Source of the DNA: Russula earlei
Taxonomy: Eukaryota; Basidiomycota; Agaricomycetes; Russulales; Russulaceae
Direction of reading: 5' to 3'
Assembly: GCA_025769875.1 (NCBI GenBank)
Contig: JAGFNK010000724.1
Coordinates: 1 to 23,936, forward strand
Length of the DNA: 23,936 nucleotides
Both the position numbers and the translations under genes were made by a program. The notes beneath the pieces were generated by a model that was not told the DNA's origin, did no database searches, and saw nothing but the letters and a program-made list of their open reading frames with translations. Within the stretch, counting starts at the first letter, position 1. The number at the start of each line of letters is the position of its first letter. Of the stretch, positions 1 through 9,343 are shown piece after piece.

Positions 1-1148
1 ACGTTTCCAACCAAATCTTCTAGTGTCTAGAATTGCTTCAATTTCATATTCTTCCTTGTTTTCAATGACAGGTGGAGGGTGTGTGTAGGGTGTGCCATAT
101 TCCTCCATTTCTATATATGGAAGGAGCAAGTTGGTATGGAAGATGTTGTGTATCTTCATAGATGGTGGTAGTTGAAGTTGATAGGCAACCTTTGAGATCT
201 TCTTTGTGATGAGGAAAGGTCCATATCACTTGGGCATCAACTTGTGTGTCCCTCGTGTTTTGAGGTTCTTTGCTTCTAGCCATACCAGGGTTCCTTCTTT
301 CATTTCTGGTCTATCAGGTTTCAGGGGTTGTTGTCTTCATTCTAGAAGTTGTTGCACATCCAGTCTGGCCTCTTCTAGTTCCTTGAGGTGATCAGTAGAT
401 GATGGTACATTGTTGTCTATAAGACTGATGTCCACTTGTGGTCTAAATCCCATAAGGAGTTCATAAGGCGATCACTTTGTTACTTCATGTTTCAAGGGAT
501 TATGGGCATATTTGGCTAATGGGAGCATCTTGGCCCAGGAGTGAGGATGAGTTGTGGTCCAGGGTCTGAGGTATTGTTCTAGCCATGTGTTCATTCTTTC
601 AGTCTGTCCATCAGATTGGGGGTGGAATGCAGTGGACACATTTTGTTTGATGCCTAGATTTTTACGTATTGCTTTTGAGAAGTTAGACACAAATCTGGGG
701 TCTCTGTTGGATATGATCCTTTTCAGAATACCGAACCAAGGCACAAGGTGTTTCAGATATTCATGTGCAATGTCTGTCCCATCAATTGTTTTATTGCATG
801 GGATGGATTTAGTTGCCTTAGAGCACCCTTGATTGACAATGGTGAGGACACTGTGAAACCCATCTGATTTGGGAAGGTCAGTGATGAGGTCCATTGATAC
901 ATATTGGAATGGGCCTTGTTCAATGTGTGTGTCAATTGGAAATGACATAGCTTTCTTTCTGTGTACATTGGTCTTTGATTCTTGACATTTGGCGCAGCCT
1001 TTGATGTATTGTTCCATGAATTGTCATAGTCTGGGCCCTTTGTAATGTTGTTTGACAAGGTCCCATGTGTTGGCAATGCCAGGGTGTCCTGCAGTTGGGG
1101 TGTCGTGGAATTGTCTGAGAATTTCTCGTCGCTTGTTAGGTTTGTTGG
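1..1148 (-). pseudogene. Gypsy integrase with zinc finger, catalytic core and start of chromodomain (pseudogene)
   Basis: The enzyme would join retrotransposon cDNA to the genome. Reading right to left, an HHCC zinc finger is visible (HDTPTAGHPG, then CAKCQESK). The core starts at YVSMDLITDLP, which keeps the first catalytic Asp. The second motif reads SNRDPRF where the family has SDRGPQF, so the second catalytic Asp is Asn (codon 706-708). The motif HPQSDGQTERMN keeps the catalytic Glu. A GPY/F-type segment (YGPFLITKKIS) and a partial chromodomain (EEYEIEAILDTRRFGWKR) run off the window edge. In-frame TGA codons lie at 1024-1026, 337-339 and 226-228, each where Arg (or Trp at the GPY site) is expected. 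A chromodomain supports chromovirus membership, a group that targets heterochromatin. The call is secure; the protein is inactive. Confidence 0.9.
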
Positions 1149-1153
1149 GTAGG

Positions 1154-1774
1154 TGTTAAGGATCCAAAGTGCCTTAAATAAGATCAATGGTTGTGTCTAT
1201 AAACATGCCCTACCAATGCAGATATGCTTGAGTCAAGCAAGCAATACTTGTGGAGGGGAAGGAGTGTTAGATCCTTCTGGAGTATGGCAATAAGATGAGA
1301 GGGGCTCTGCAGACAGGGTAGGAGTCAACTGTTTGGGATTGGCAAACTAAGTTGAGCTTAAGGCTCAACTGCTACATACTGGGGGCATTATATAGCCCAC
1401 AGGGATAAGGTTTGTGCTACTGTAGTATTGGTTGGTGCTATAGAAGCAAAAGGGTGACTCATAGAAGCAATGTTGCTTCTATGTAAACGATCCCGGTGCT
1501 GGAAGCATTAAGTGCTTCCCTAGTAGCAATCTCAGTGTCATAAGTACTTTCCCAATCAGGGAAGCAATGTACATGGTGGTACAGGAACATCTGGAACAGA
1601 AGCAATGCTACTCATTGCTTCTTCAACACATCTTCAGAAAGATATGATCAACACATTCTGAACGCGATATCAATGGACACAAATGGTCAAGATCTGACAC
1701 ATGCATAACCGATATGAGGCAATCCATAGCTCAGGTGTTCCAGCATCTTCCAGACCCCAAACCACTTGGTAACA
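1154..1774 (+). mobile_element. Solo LTR (Copia-like) inside the Gypsy pol gene
   Basis: The 621-bp segment starts TGTTAAGG and ends GGTAACA, so it has TG...CA ends within a short TGTTA/TAACA inversion. It is flanked by a perfect 5-bp duplication, GTAGG, at 1149-1153 and 1775-1779. A TATA-like TTATATAG lies at 1388-1395 on the plus strand. Removing the segment with one duplication copy brings the minus-strand RNase H/integrase spacer back into one open frame. No PBS, coding region or second LTR is attached, so it is a solo LTR left by LTR-LTR recombination. A stretch around AAGTTGAGC-TAAGGCTC resembles the LTR-like sequence at 14739-15251, so the two probably belong to related families. Many AAGCAAT-type short repeats occur inside. 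Confidence 0.85.
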
Positions 1775-2489
1775 GTAGGTAGGTTTTTTGTAGAAACTTT
1801 TCAGCAGGGAGGAGTGTGGTTTTTTGTTCCTCTACCCTCTTGTTCAGGTCTTTGCAATGAGAGAGGGTATCTGCAATGGTGTGAGTATGTCCTGGGATGT
1901 GTTCTATAGTGAAGTTGAAGTCTTGCATGTACTGCATCCATCAAGCTTGTCATCCAGTTAAATTTTGTGGTTCTTTGAAGTATGTCAAATTTTTGTGGTT
2001 GGTTCTTATCCTAATGGGTATATCCACTCCAAGGAAGAATGGTCATCCACTTTTTAGTCTGAAGATCACTGCGGTCATTTCTTTGTCATGTGCATCATAA
2101 TTCCTTTCTGCATTGAGCAGGGTTCTTGAGTAGAAAGCAATGGGGTGAAGTCCCTCTTCATATTCTTGAGAAATTACTGCTCCGATGGCAAATCCAGACA
2201 CATCAGTGTCAAGTGTAAATTGTTTTGTCCAGTCTGGGGTGTGGAGTACTGGGTAGGAAATGCAGGTTTCTTTCAGTGATTGAAAGGCTCAATCTTCTTT
2301 TGTTGTCCATTCCCATTGTCTATTCTTTTTTGTTAAGTCATTTAATGGTCGTGCTTTTAGTGAGAAGTTTGGAATAAAGTTTCAGTAAAAGTTGCAGAAT
2401 CCCAGGAAGCTTCGTACTTCCTTTAATGTTGTTGGAGTGGGCCATTTGGCAATACCTTTTACTTTAACTGGGTCCATGGTCATCTTTCC
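1775..2489 (-). pseudogene. Gypsy RT connection and RNase H domain (pseudogene)
   Basis: The segment begins in the RT thumb/connection with [17 protein letters not shown] and [10 protein letters not shown], a hallmark of Ty3/Gypsy polymerases. It continues into RNase H: LDTDVSGFAIGAVISQ carries the first active-site Asp, NYDAHDKEMTAV the Glu, and IADTLSH (family ADALSR) the later Asp. RNase H removes the RNA strand during reverse transcription. In-frame TGA codons lie at 2382-2384, 2289-2291, 2043-2045, 1950-1952 and 1941-1943, each at a position that is usually Arg (for example the RQARW motif). The domain is broken on its N-terminal side at about 2489, where the reading frame passes without interruption into a Copia-type RT. 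Confidence 0.87.
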
Positions 2490-2895
2490 TGTGAAATTGA
2501 AAGTGTTAATCTCACAGTTGCTGCACACTGCCAAGGTGAGGATTGTCCTAAGACTTGTGAACTTGGCAATGGGGGAGAACATGTCAAGGTAGTTGACCCC
2601 GAATGTTTGAGTGAATCTGCAAGCAACAAGTCACACTTTGTACTTGTCAATGGAATTGTTTCATTGTGTTTGATATGGGAGACCCATTTGAGCCTGCTAT
2701 GTTCTTGTGGGATGGGCCTGGCATGGTACTCCAAGTCACAGTTTACTCCAAAGTTGTGATCTCAGTGTCCATGGCTGCTTTACATTTTGGCCAGTCCTTA
2801 CACACTTGCACCTCCTTAAGTGATTGCAGATTGCCTTCTGCATTATGGATGGCTGAGATGCCTGCATTACTGAGTTCTGCAAGGAATGCATAATC
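2490..2895 (-). pseudogene. Copia-type reverse transcriptase, N-terminal fragment (pseudogene)
   Basis: On the minus strand this reads as the N-terminal RT of a Ty1/Copia element. It has a W-x-AAM-x-x-EI-x-x-LE start (WPKWKAAMDTEITTLE), KWVSHIKHN, KYKV(stop)LVACRF, then [20 protein letters not shown] and LRTILTLA. The family norm near the stop is KARLVARGF. The stop at 2631-2633 and the Cys-Arg that replaces Arg-Gly both fit loss of CpG. At least two frameshifts separate the blocks. The Copia palm, including its catalytic pair, is missing: after CEINTFNF the frame passes into Gypsy RT at about 2480-2490. It is either the scar of template switching during reverse transcription or of a later deletion. 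Confidence 0.8.
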
Positions 2896-3735
2896 ATTGG
2901 TGATATGTAGACAAGTATACATATTGCTCTACACCCCAATATCACTTGAGCATTTAGCACAACCTCTAAGGTGGGTTGCTTAGCCTGTTAGCTGCACTCT
3001 ATGCTGCACAACAACAACAGCAGGGCCCATAACCTGGTGATAAGATTGGGCAGGTGATGGTAACATGCGAGTGGGCAAGATGGGCCGGTGAGCTGAAGAC
3101 ACAGAGTAGGGTCAGGGATGTGTGTAATGATGTGGAGAAGTGGTAGAGCACAAGAAGGGAAAGTATTGAATGCACATGGGGGTGTTTTTGAGAACAGAGA
3201 CCACATGATGATACATTTGCAGGCAAAAGCAAGCTACTTTATATGTTTTTTACAAGTATGTTACTTAAGAAATAAAAAAGGAGAATGTTTTTAGGAGTTT
3301 TGGAATTGGAAACAGAACTAAAATAAGAATGCAATCATATAGTAAAGAAACCTCAGAAATAACCCATTCCCTGTCTGTCTGGCTGATGCACTTGCTCCAG
3401 TTTTGGTGCATGCATGTGATTGAGTTCTGCATTTGCATTTGTGTTGGATATGGGAGACATGGAGCCAATATGGAATGAAGGGAAAAAGTTCTTGATTTTT
3501 GGACTTTTTGATTTTGATCTGAATGAAACAAAACTGAAAAGGAGCAAAAGAAATGTATTTTCCCCTGAGGGGAGTGGGAAATTTTGAGGGATCAAAATCA
3601 TCCCTAGGATGCACCATATTGTGCTTTTGAACTCCTCCACACATGTCCCTGGCAGCTGAAAACCACCATCAGCTCAAGTGAGTTCCTCATGATCCACAAA
3701 GACCCATTCATTACATTTCCCCTCACAAGCATTTT
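2896..3735. other. Spacer with no recognised gene inside the chimeric RT region
   Basis: No conserved domain was seen on either strand in this 0.84-kb stretch. It lies between the Copia RT fragment and the Gypsy RT palm. It could be inter-domain sequence of the same Copia element (the region between integrase and RT is poorly conserved) or unrelated filler. Short frames in it have no recognisable motif. No terminal repeats or target duplication mark its edges. Confidence 0.5.
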
Positions 3736-4242
3736 TGATAGACATATGTCACATGTATTCTCCCTTTGTCAGCTATCCATCCTAAGATTTCTATCCTTTC
3801 TTTCTCAAATTTGCATTTGGATACCTTCAAGAAATAAGAGTTTTGCTCCATTAAGTCCAAAACACTTGTGTAGAATTTGCCTGTGAAATTTGTGAGTCCC
3901 TTTTGGTGTTGTTATGATCCAGTTGTCCAGATAATTGGCAACATTTTCTGGATACTTTTGGAGTAATGGCCTAAGATCTCTTCTCATAGGGTGCAAGAAA
4001 TATGCTGGGGCATTCCTAAGGCCAAATTGCATCACCTTAGGGATATAAGTTCCCATGGGGGTCTTAAATGTGGCCTTTGATTGATTTTCTTCTGCTATTC
4101 TCATATTATTATACCCTTTGACAATATTGAATTTGGAAAAAAGGCCATTGTTTTGAACTTGCTCCATTGTTTGTTGGATACTTTCCAAAGTATCATTGTC
4201 AGGTATGGTCCATTGGTTTAGTCTTCTGTAATTGATGATTAC
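3736..4242 (-). pseudogene. Gypsy reverse transcriptase, fingers and palm (pseudogene)
   Basis: This is the catalytic centre of the Gypsy RT. Visible blocks are INYRRLNQWTIPDN, FSKFNIVKGYNNMRIAEE, FKTPMGTYIPKVMQFGLRNA, NYLDNWIITT and, after a frameshift near 3830, SKCKFEKERIEILGWIADKG. Two of the three catalytic aspartates are lost. The family motif KFD is KFN (codon 4126-4128), and YLDD is YLDN (codon 3922-3924). Both Asp-to-Asn changes lie at sites that would be CpG when the preceding codon ends in C, as it does here. The right edge (about 4242) is the border with inserted element E3, and the frame resumes at 11297. The left edge ends shortly before 3735. Confidence 0.88.
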
Positions 4243-4720
4243 TGTCATTTTCATGTGACCTTGCACTTGCCATTTTTGGATGTCATTTCAAGGGCAAAAT
4301 CAAAACTGCTACTGTATATCTCAACAGCTTCTCAACAGATTGCCTTGAAACTTTGACAGTAGAGCCTTATATACTGTATCTAGGTGCAGCTAAAATATGG
4401 GAGCATAATATTCTGTTCTTGAAATGTCGATTTTCAGGTGCTGACATGGGTGCAAAACTTTGAACTGCTATATCTCAACTGTTTCTCAATCGGTTGACTT
4501 GAAACTTCAATGAAGTTTCGATTTTTGGGTGTGATCTGAGTGCGAAATTTTGAACTGCCATATCTCGACCGTTTCTCAATAGATTGCCTTGAAACTTGGA
4601 CAGTAGAACCTTATATACTGTTTCTAGGTGGAGCTAAAATATGGGAGCTTAATGTTCAGTTCCTGAAATTTCGATTTTTGGGTGCTGATCTGCATGCAAA
4701 ATTTCAGACCTGCCATATCC
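4243..4720 (+). repeat. Left inverted arm of E3 with ~152-bp subterminal repeats
   Basis: Each unit contains a TGAACTGC(C/T)ATATCTC core, then TTGAAAC, a TTATATACTGT-TCTAGGTG segment and TAAAATATGGGAGC. About three units are present, the middle one shortened by roughly 60 bp. The same array occurs in reverse complement at 10690-11296. Confidence 0.85.
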
Positions 4721-5014
4721 ATATGATCCCTCCCAGCCCGCTCCTTCGTTACTACTTCCTTCGCTCTTATCCTGAGCACACTCTACGAGCCTGGTCAAGG
4801 ATATATGGGCCACTCTTCTCTATCTGGATGGGTAACCAGCTCTTTGTCATGATTTTGAATGCATGAATTGACTTGCCGGTCAACAACGGTGCCATGCAGA
4901 TGATGTTTCCTCTGCAGGCAACAGCATCAATGGATCGCCATGCAGCTACTTTCCCTCAAGGCCATCCAAGGATACTCCTCTGTCTTTTATTATGAAACCC
5001 ACATCTTACCTCGA

Positions 5015-5461
5015 TCAATGTATCACCAAACAAAGAAGGGAGTATTGCCGATCAGCCCAGCAAACTTTGTCGGTCAGTTTGTCTTGAAGTAGGCAACTAT
5101 ATCTCTTGTCTTTGCCTCTATGTGGAGGGTCTAATAGATGCCATGTGTTACTTGCAGTAACAATATTGTTCGCAACATGGACAGGTTCCACTCTAGATCC
5201 TCTGACAGAGCATGTGCTAGCAATCGCTACTGAGTTAATGAATCTCACAGGTAACTTGTTCATCCCCAGTCATGGGCCTTCCTCCATACTATGATCATCC
5301 CCCTCACCACCATCTTCCGCTTGCACCTCTTCCGCTTGCACTCTCACAAGGTTGTGGAGCCTTCCAATATCGCCCATAGGCACCCAAATGAGCATGTCAC
5401 CTCACCTGAGCCTCCGTGGAGATTTCAAGCCAAGGAACGTGGCAAACATACACCAAATCAT
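5015..5461 (-). pseudogene. Unrecognised coding-like fragment inside E3
   Basis: I do not recognise this protein. On the minus strand one frame runs from an ATG at 5461-5459 to a stop near 5015 and is broken only by two TGA codons, at 5402-5404 and 5270-5272. Reading those as decayed CGA gives about 148 codons of ordinary protein composition. It includes a GDMLIWVPMGDIGRLHNLV segment, an acidic stretch AEDGGEGDDHSMEEG and a later TWHLLDPPHRGKDKRYSC segment. A second minus frame upstream (5886 to about 5640) is also largely open and may be an earlier exon. The fragment lies just inside the left arm of E3 and may be host sequence carried by it or the remains of its own gene. The plus strand of the same region also has short open frames, so the strand call is only moderately sure. 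Confidence 0.35.
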
Positions 5462-5486
5462 ACGTGTGCATCCTCACCATCCCTCC

Positions 5487-5891
5487 CTGACAGCTGCGAA
5501 CCATGCTGACTCGAGTTATAAATCATTCTCCTGTTGATCCCAAAAGCAGTTGCCACAGCTCCATGCTTGTTGCTGCTGGTGGTCCCAGTGCCAGACGTGA
5601 GAGTGCATCATCATGCCACCTTCCAACCTCGACCTCAAGGCAAAGCATCCACTGATAACTTGGATACAGAACCCCCCCTCTCACCCCCACTCGATTCCTT
5701 CATGCCCCTTGCATTGGCAGGAGGACTGGTGACATTCTCCCTGATGTCCACCCATGACAGATTTTCCTTTAACCCTGTTTGCTTCCGGGGCAACACATTG
5801 ACCTGCGCTGAGTCGAGCAAGGTCAGTACTTGTCTGGCTCCATGAACCCAAGTGTGCCCTTCTAAAGAGGCCCTTCCCAATATCAACTACA
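5487..5891. other. E3 interior, ambiguous exon-like sequence
   Basis: Both strands have partly open frames here. The plus strand has a 103-codon frame (5534-5845) and the minus strand an 83-codon frame (5635-5886), the latter followed by TGA codons that could be decayed CGA. No domain is recognised. The stretch 4721-5014 to the left likewise shows no recognisable feature. Confidence 0.35.
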
Positions 5892-6206
5892 ATGAGTGTG
5901 GACTCGTCAGACGAGGACGACGATGGTGGTGGGCTCCCAGCTTCCGGCCTTGTGGCACCCTGGGAGGTACTGTGTGGGTTGGCTGATGTTGCCATTCAAC
6001 GGGCTGCCAAGGCAAGTCAATGCAAACACCCTTTCAGCTTATTTCATTCTTATGCCACCGTTGTAGGAGAGTGGCGAAGCAAGCAAACCGCAAAGTCGCA
6101 TGAGGTCGCCTTCTCCAGACCCCAGGTCAAGACATCAACCATCCAAAAAATGGAGGGTCCATCAGATGCCATGGCACCCTGCATCCTCAAATTCCCTGAT
6201 GGTATG
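5892..6206 (+). pseudogene. Gene fragment with acidic N-terminus and SPSP/basic linker, possible transcription-factor piece
   Basis: An ATG at 5892 opens MSVDSSDEDDDGGG, followed by LVAPWEVLCGLADVAIQRAAK. The frame then meets a good GC-AG intron (AAG|GCAAGT, 6012, to TTGTAG, 6066; 55 bp). After splicing it continues with KPQSRMRSPSPDPRSRHQ and PSKKWRVHQMP. An acidic start, a short helical segment and a Ser-Pro/basic linker fit a nuclear protein. From memory the layout resembles the linker of fungal Zn2Cys6 regulators, but no Cys cluster is present, so that assignment is weak. The alternative frame ends CILKFPD before a possible second donor (GTATGC). No stop-free continuation was found before the hAT-type end at 6223. 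Neighbouring sequence is all transposon, so I read it as a captured host exon pair. Confidence 0.35.
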
Positions 6207-6874
6207 CAAAACCTCCTCTAAGCAGTCCTGTAAGGTGTCTGAGCCCGCTGACTGGGAAACTCACATGACTTGCACTTGCCCCCACCTCCCTCATGTCCCT
6301 TGCCCATGTGTCTTCCATTCCCTTTGTCTCTCGTCTCCCTTCCCCTCCTATCATCCCTCCAACTATCGTCATTCCTTTCCCTCTTTTCACTTACCTCTTG
6401 CGCGCTCCTCTCAATGTCATTCCCTCACATTGCCCACTCTACGCCCAGGAACAGTGACGACACCTCAGCTCAATCGCCTCCAACTTCACCTATGCCTCAC
6501 ACTCCCTCATCTACATCCATCCCCTGCGCCACTAGTATCTTTGTCTGCTTCATGCTCCCCACCCTTTTGTCATATTGCTCTCGCCCATCGTCGACTCCCT
6601 TTCAATCCCACTCTTGCCCCTTTTGTCATTGTCTCTCAAGCATCGTCCTCGCCCCCGCCACGTGTATACGTACGGACTCAGATCACAAACACACAGACGT
6701 CATTGCCACTTGATCCGAGGGCTTGCTGCCCACAGTGCCTCACCCTGTTGTCCTCGCCGCACTGCCCCGTGCTCACGGACTCGCAGTTGGAGCAGTAGGA
6801 TTCTTATGCCATTGTCTTCTCATCCATGTTTTTGATTACCTAGTTCTCACCCCACCTTTCTTCTACAGTATTTA
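6207..6874 (+). other. hAT-type terminus (6223-6290) and pyrimidine-rich leader, no ORF recognised
   Basis: CAGTCCTGTAAGGTGTCTGA at 6223 and the following ~50 bp (GACTGGGAAACTCACATGACTTG) match the start of the second hAT copy at 15283-15345 apart from scattered differences. The remaining ~580 bp are C/T-rich on the plus strand with several long but unrecognised frames, like an untranslated leader. The segment ends at the TA where E1-1 begins. Related sequence (CTTGGATCAAG and neighbours) resumes at about 10430. Confidence 0.5.
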
Positions 6875-7282
6875 TTGCCATTTTCAGCGCACTTGGCGGA
6901 GCTTGAATTCCACCCAAATTGGCACAGAAACCCCCTCAAACATGTGGGATGAATATCTCCCTCAAAACAGCTTCAATCCATATGAGAATTATTGTCCCTG
7001 AATCGCCTGAATGAGGGCTAGGCAGCCCCATTGTTTTCATGAGATTTGAGTGAGAATTGGTGGAGCTGGACTCAAGCCACCTCCACATGTGTATTAGATG
7101 AATTACAACTCAAAATCATGGTCTATATCTATTATTTTTCCCTCATGTTGTACCCATGGGCTGTCTTGAGGCAGCCCCATAGTGTTTTTGACTCAAGTGT
7201 TGTGGTGTGCAACGTTGTTTCCAGTGCGATTGGAGTTGTGGCCAGCCACTCATCACCCCTCTCACCTCTCGATTCTGACCAT
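6875..7282 (+). repeat. Left terminal inverted repeat of E1-1
   Basis: About 408 bp, homologous to 16711-17125 and inverted to 9344-9751 and 19211-19617. Its inner edge is exactly at a CTGACCAT block, which is an ATG in the outward direction. It carries a repeated GGCAGCCCCAT motif (about 7022 and 7169). Confidence 0.88.
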
Positions 7283-7368
7283 CCTTCTTGTTTTTCACAG
7301 ACAGAGAGGAGTGGGTTGCAAAGAGGGGTCCTATTCTGAACTCTTTCTACTACAGAGTAGCTAGGGTG

Positions 7369-7378
7369 TTTTTATATA
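7369..7378 (-). promoter_or_regulatory. TATA box of the outward promoter in E1-1
   Basis: TATATAAAAA on the minus strand, preceded by CTCTCCTG, sits about 90 bp from an ATG at 7282-7280. The leader between them is identical or nearly so in E1-2. Transcription would run out through the left inverted repeat. Confidence 0.6.
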
Positions 7379-8030
7379 CAGGAGAGAGGTACTAGAGATG
7401 AATGGCATGAAAGTGAATTAAGACTGGTTGAGACGGTCGAGGCGGTCATGAAAGGCTTGAGATGCAAACACATCTAGTGTGCCGAGGCATGCATGCGCGC
7501 GTGGTTGGTGGCAAGGGCTGGGCGATGCGATCGAGGTCTTGATGTTGCACACAAGATGGCTTGTGGTGTGCGGTCGGTGGACTGCCTGGAATGAGAGGGA
7601 GGTGGCAAGGGATGAAAGGGAGCTGAGGTGTCAGTCTCATGTTGTGTCGTGTCGCGTTTTCCCATGTGATATCGAGGCCAGCCATAATCTTCCTTACACC
7701 TCCTGGGGGTTTGAAACTTTGACCGTCCTCAGTCAAGCGTCTGAATGCGAGTGTTTTGAGCCTTTCACGTCTGAATTGAGGTGGCGGTCGCGGCTGCTTG
7801 TGCTGCGGAAGACGCGATGGCGATGATGGAAGAGGCGAGGGTGATGGGAAACGGAGGCGATGGAGACGAGGGTGGTGGTGACGAGATGGTGGCTGCGTGG
7901 TGGTGGTGTTGTCTTGTGGCGGTGGCAGCGTGGTCGTCTCCATTGCAGGTGGTGGCAGCAGGTGTGGACGAGGAGCGAAGGCATAGGCAGTGAGCGTGAG
8001 TTCATAGATAGAGACGTAGGTGGTGAAAAC

Positions 8031-9326
8031 TCAAGAAAGAGGATGCGTGGGGCGGCTTGCACGGGGGTGGGATCTGTCATCTTGCGGCGGCGGTGGTGGG
8101 GTCGTCTCCACTGCAGGTGTCGGCAGCAGACATGGGCGAGAGTGCGCAAACGGATGGGGAGGTGATGTGGGAGGCAGTGTGTGGTGTGCTGTTGGTGTCA
8201 GTGACTGCTTCTCCTGTACAGGCTTCTGCTCCTGTTGTGGTGTGTTGTGGCTAAGTTCGTGGCTGAGGCCTTCTTGGTCTTCTGGGGTGGTGCTGGTGGC
8301 AAGGGGTTGCGACGGTGCGGCGGTGCTGGTGTCGCGCGAAACTACTAAAGCGGCAGCTGAGACTGAGAAGACTGAGGCTGAGACTGAGAAGGTGGCGGCA
8401 GACTGAGCTGGTGCGATGGTGGAGGCGGACGGGGTGGAGGTGACGACTAAGGGCGACGCAGGGGCGACAGCGGCTGTGGCTGACAAGGGCGTGGCGGCAG
8501 TGGCTTGTGAGACGGTGGTGGAGACGGTGGCGTGTGGCGCTAAGACGTTGGTGGCTGAGGCTGAGGCTACGGTGGCAGCTGATGAGACTAAGGCGGCTGG
8601 CAAGGCTAAGAGCGCGGTGGTGGCAGTTGACTGATCTGAAGCTGGGGCAATGGAGATGGCTGGCAAAACTAGGGGCGTGGTGGCGGCGGCTGAGACTGAG
8701 AAGGCTGAGGCTGAGGGCAGGGTGGGGACGGTGGTGGCTGGCGATGCTGGTGCTATGACGGACTGGGCTGAACTGACGAGTATGGGCGAGGCTAAGACGG
8801 AGACTGATGTGAAGTCGGCAGCTGGCACGACTGAGGCTACTGTGGCAACGGACGAGGCGATGGACGAGACTGAGGGTGACGAGACGACTGAGGGCGCGGG
8901 AGCGGATGAGACGAAGGCGGGGGTGGCAGACGAGGCTGCGAGGGCTGAAGTGGTGGGTGGCGCTAAAACGTTGGTGGGCAAGGTTGAGATGGTGGTTGTG
9001 CATGGAGCTGAGACAGTGGCCATAGCAGGCGACACTGAGGGCACGGGAGCTGGTTGGGCTAAGATGGGGACAGTGGCGATAGGCGATGTCACGGCTGAGG
9101 CTACGGCAGCGGGGACAGACAAGGTGGCAATGATGGCGAATGCGGGCGATGCTGGGACGGCGAGGGCAGGTGGAGCCGAGGCGATGATGGCTGGCGAGTC
9201 GAGGATGGCGGCGGTGAATGAGGTGACGGGAATGGCGGACGAGTTGGGAACCGCAGGGATGATGGGCAAGGCAGGCGAGGCAGAGGCAATGGTGCACAAT
9301 GTAGGGACAGAGGCTGGAGTGGGCAT
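8031..9326 (-). CDS. Ser/Ala/Pro/Val-rich low-complexity ORF of E1-1 (431 codons)
   Basis: The frame starts at an ATG just inside the right inverted repeat and stays open for 431 codons. Composition is dominated by Ser, Ala, Pro, Val and Thr in short degenerate repeats such as FSVSASV. The last ~100 residues are less repetitive (TPEDQEGLSHELSHN, then Gln/Lys- and Pro-rich). No signal peptide, membrane segment or known domain is evident. The same frame is open in E1-2 (526 codons) despite indels. However, the antisense strand is also open for about 250 codons, because the DNA is a degenerate GCTGAG/CTCAGC-type hexamer repeat with few stop-forming triplets. Translation is therefore unproven; it may be a structural by-product. 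Confidence 0.35.
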   Translation of the reverse strand: MPTPASVPTLCTIASASPALPIIPAVPNSSAIPVTSFTAAILDSPAIIASAPPALAVPASPAFAIIATLSVPAAVASAVTSPIATVPILAQPAPVPSVSPAMATVSAPCTTTISTLPTNVLAPPTTSALAASSATPAFVSSAPAPSVVSSPSVSSIASSVATVASVVPAADFTSVSVLASPILVSSAQSVIAPASPATTVPTLPSASAFSVSAAATTPLVLPAISIAPASDQSTATTALLALPAALVSSAATVASASATNVLAPHATVSTTVSQATAATPLSATAAVAPASPLVVTSTPSASTIAPAQSAATFSVSASVFSVSAAALVVSRDTSTAAPSQPLATSTTPEDQEGLSHELSHNTPQQEQKPVQEKQSLTPTAHHTLPPTSPPHPFAHSRPCLLPTPAVETTPPPPPQDDRSHPRASRPTHPLS

Positions 9327-9343
9327 GGGCGCAGGGTATGTGT

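Noticed and set aside
753..1187. 144-codon minus-strand ORF over the integrase
   Set aside because: It lies out of frame with the integrase motifs (HDTPTAGHPG, CAKCQESK), which read in the neighbouring frame; it is a shadow.
3265..3644. Overlapping minus-strand ORFs of 88-108 codons
   Set aside because: No motif, three frames open at once, and A/T-rich composition; nothing supports coding.
6100..6835. Long plus-strand ORFs (232, 147 and 86 codons), Ser/Pro/Leu-rich
   Set aside because: Composition reflects C/T-rich DNA and several frames are open at the same time. Only the first ~100 bases are used, as the second exon of the 5892 fragment.
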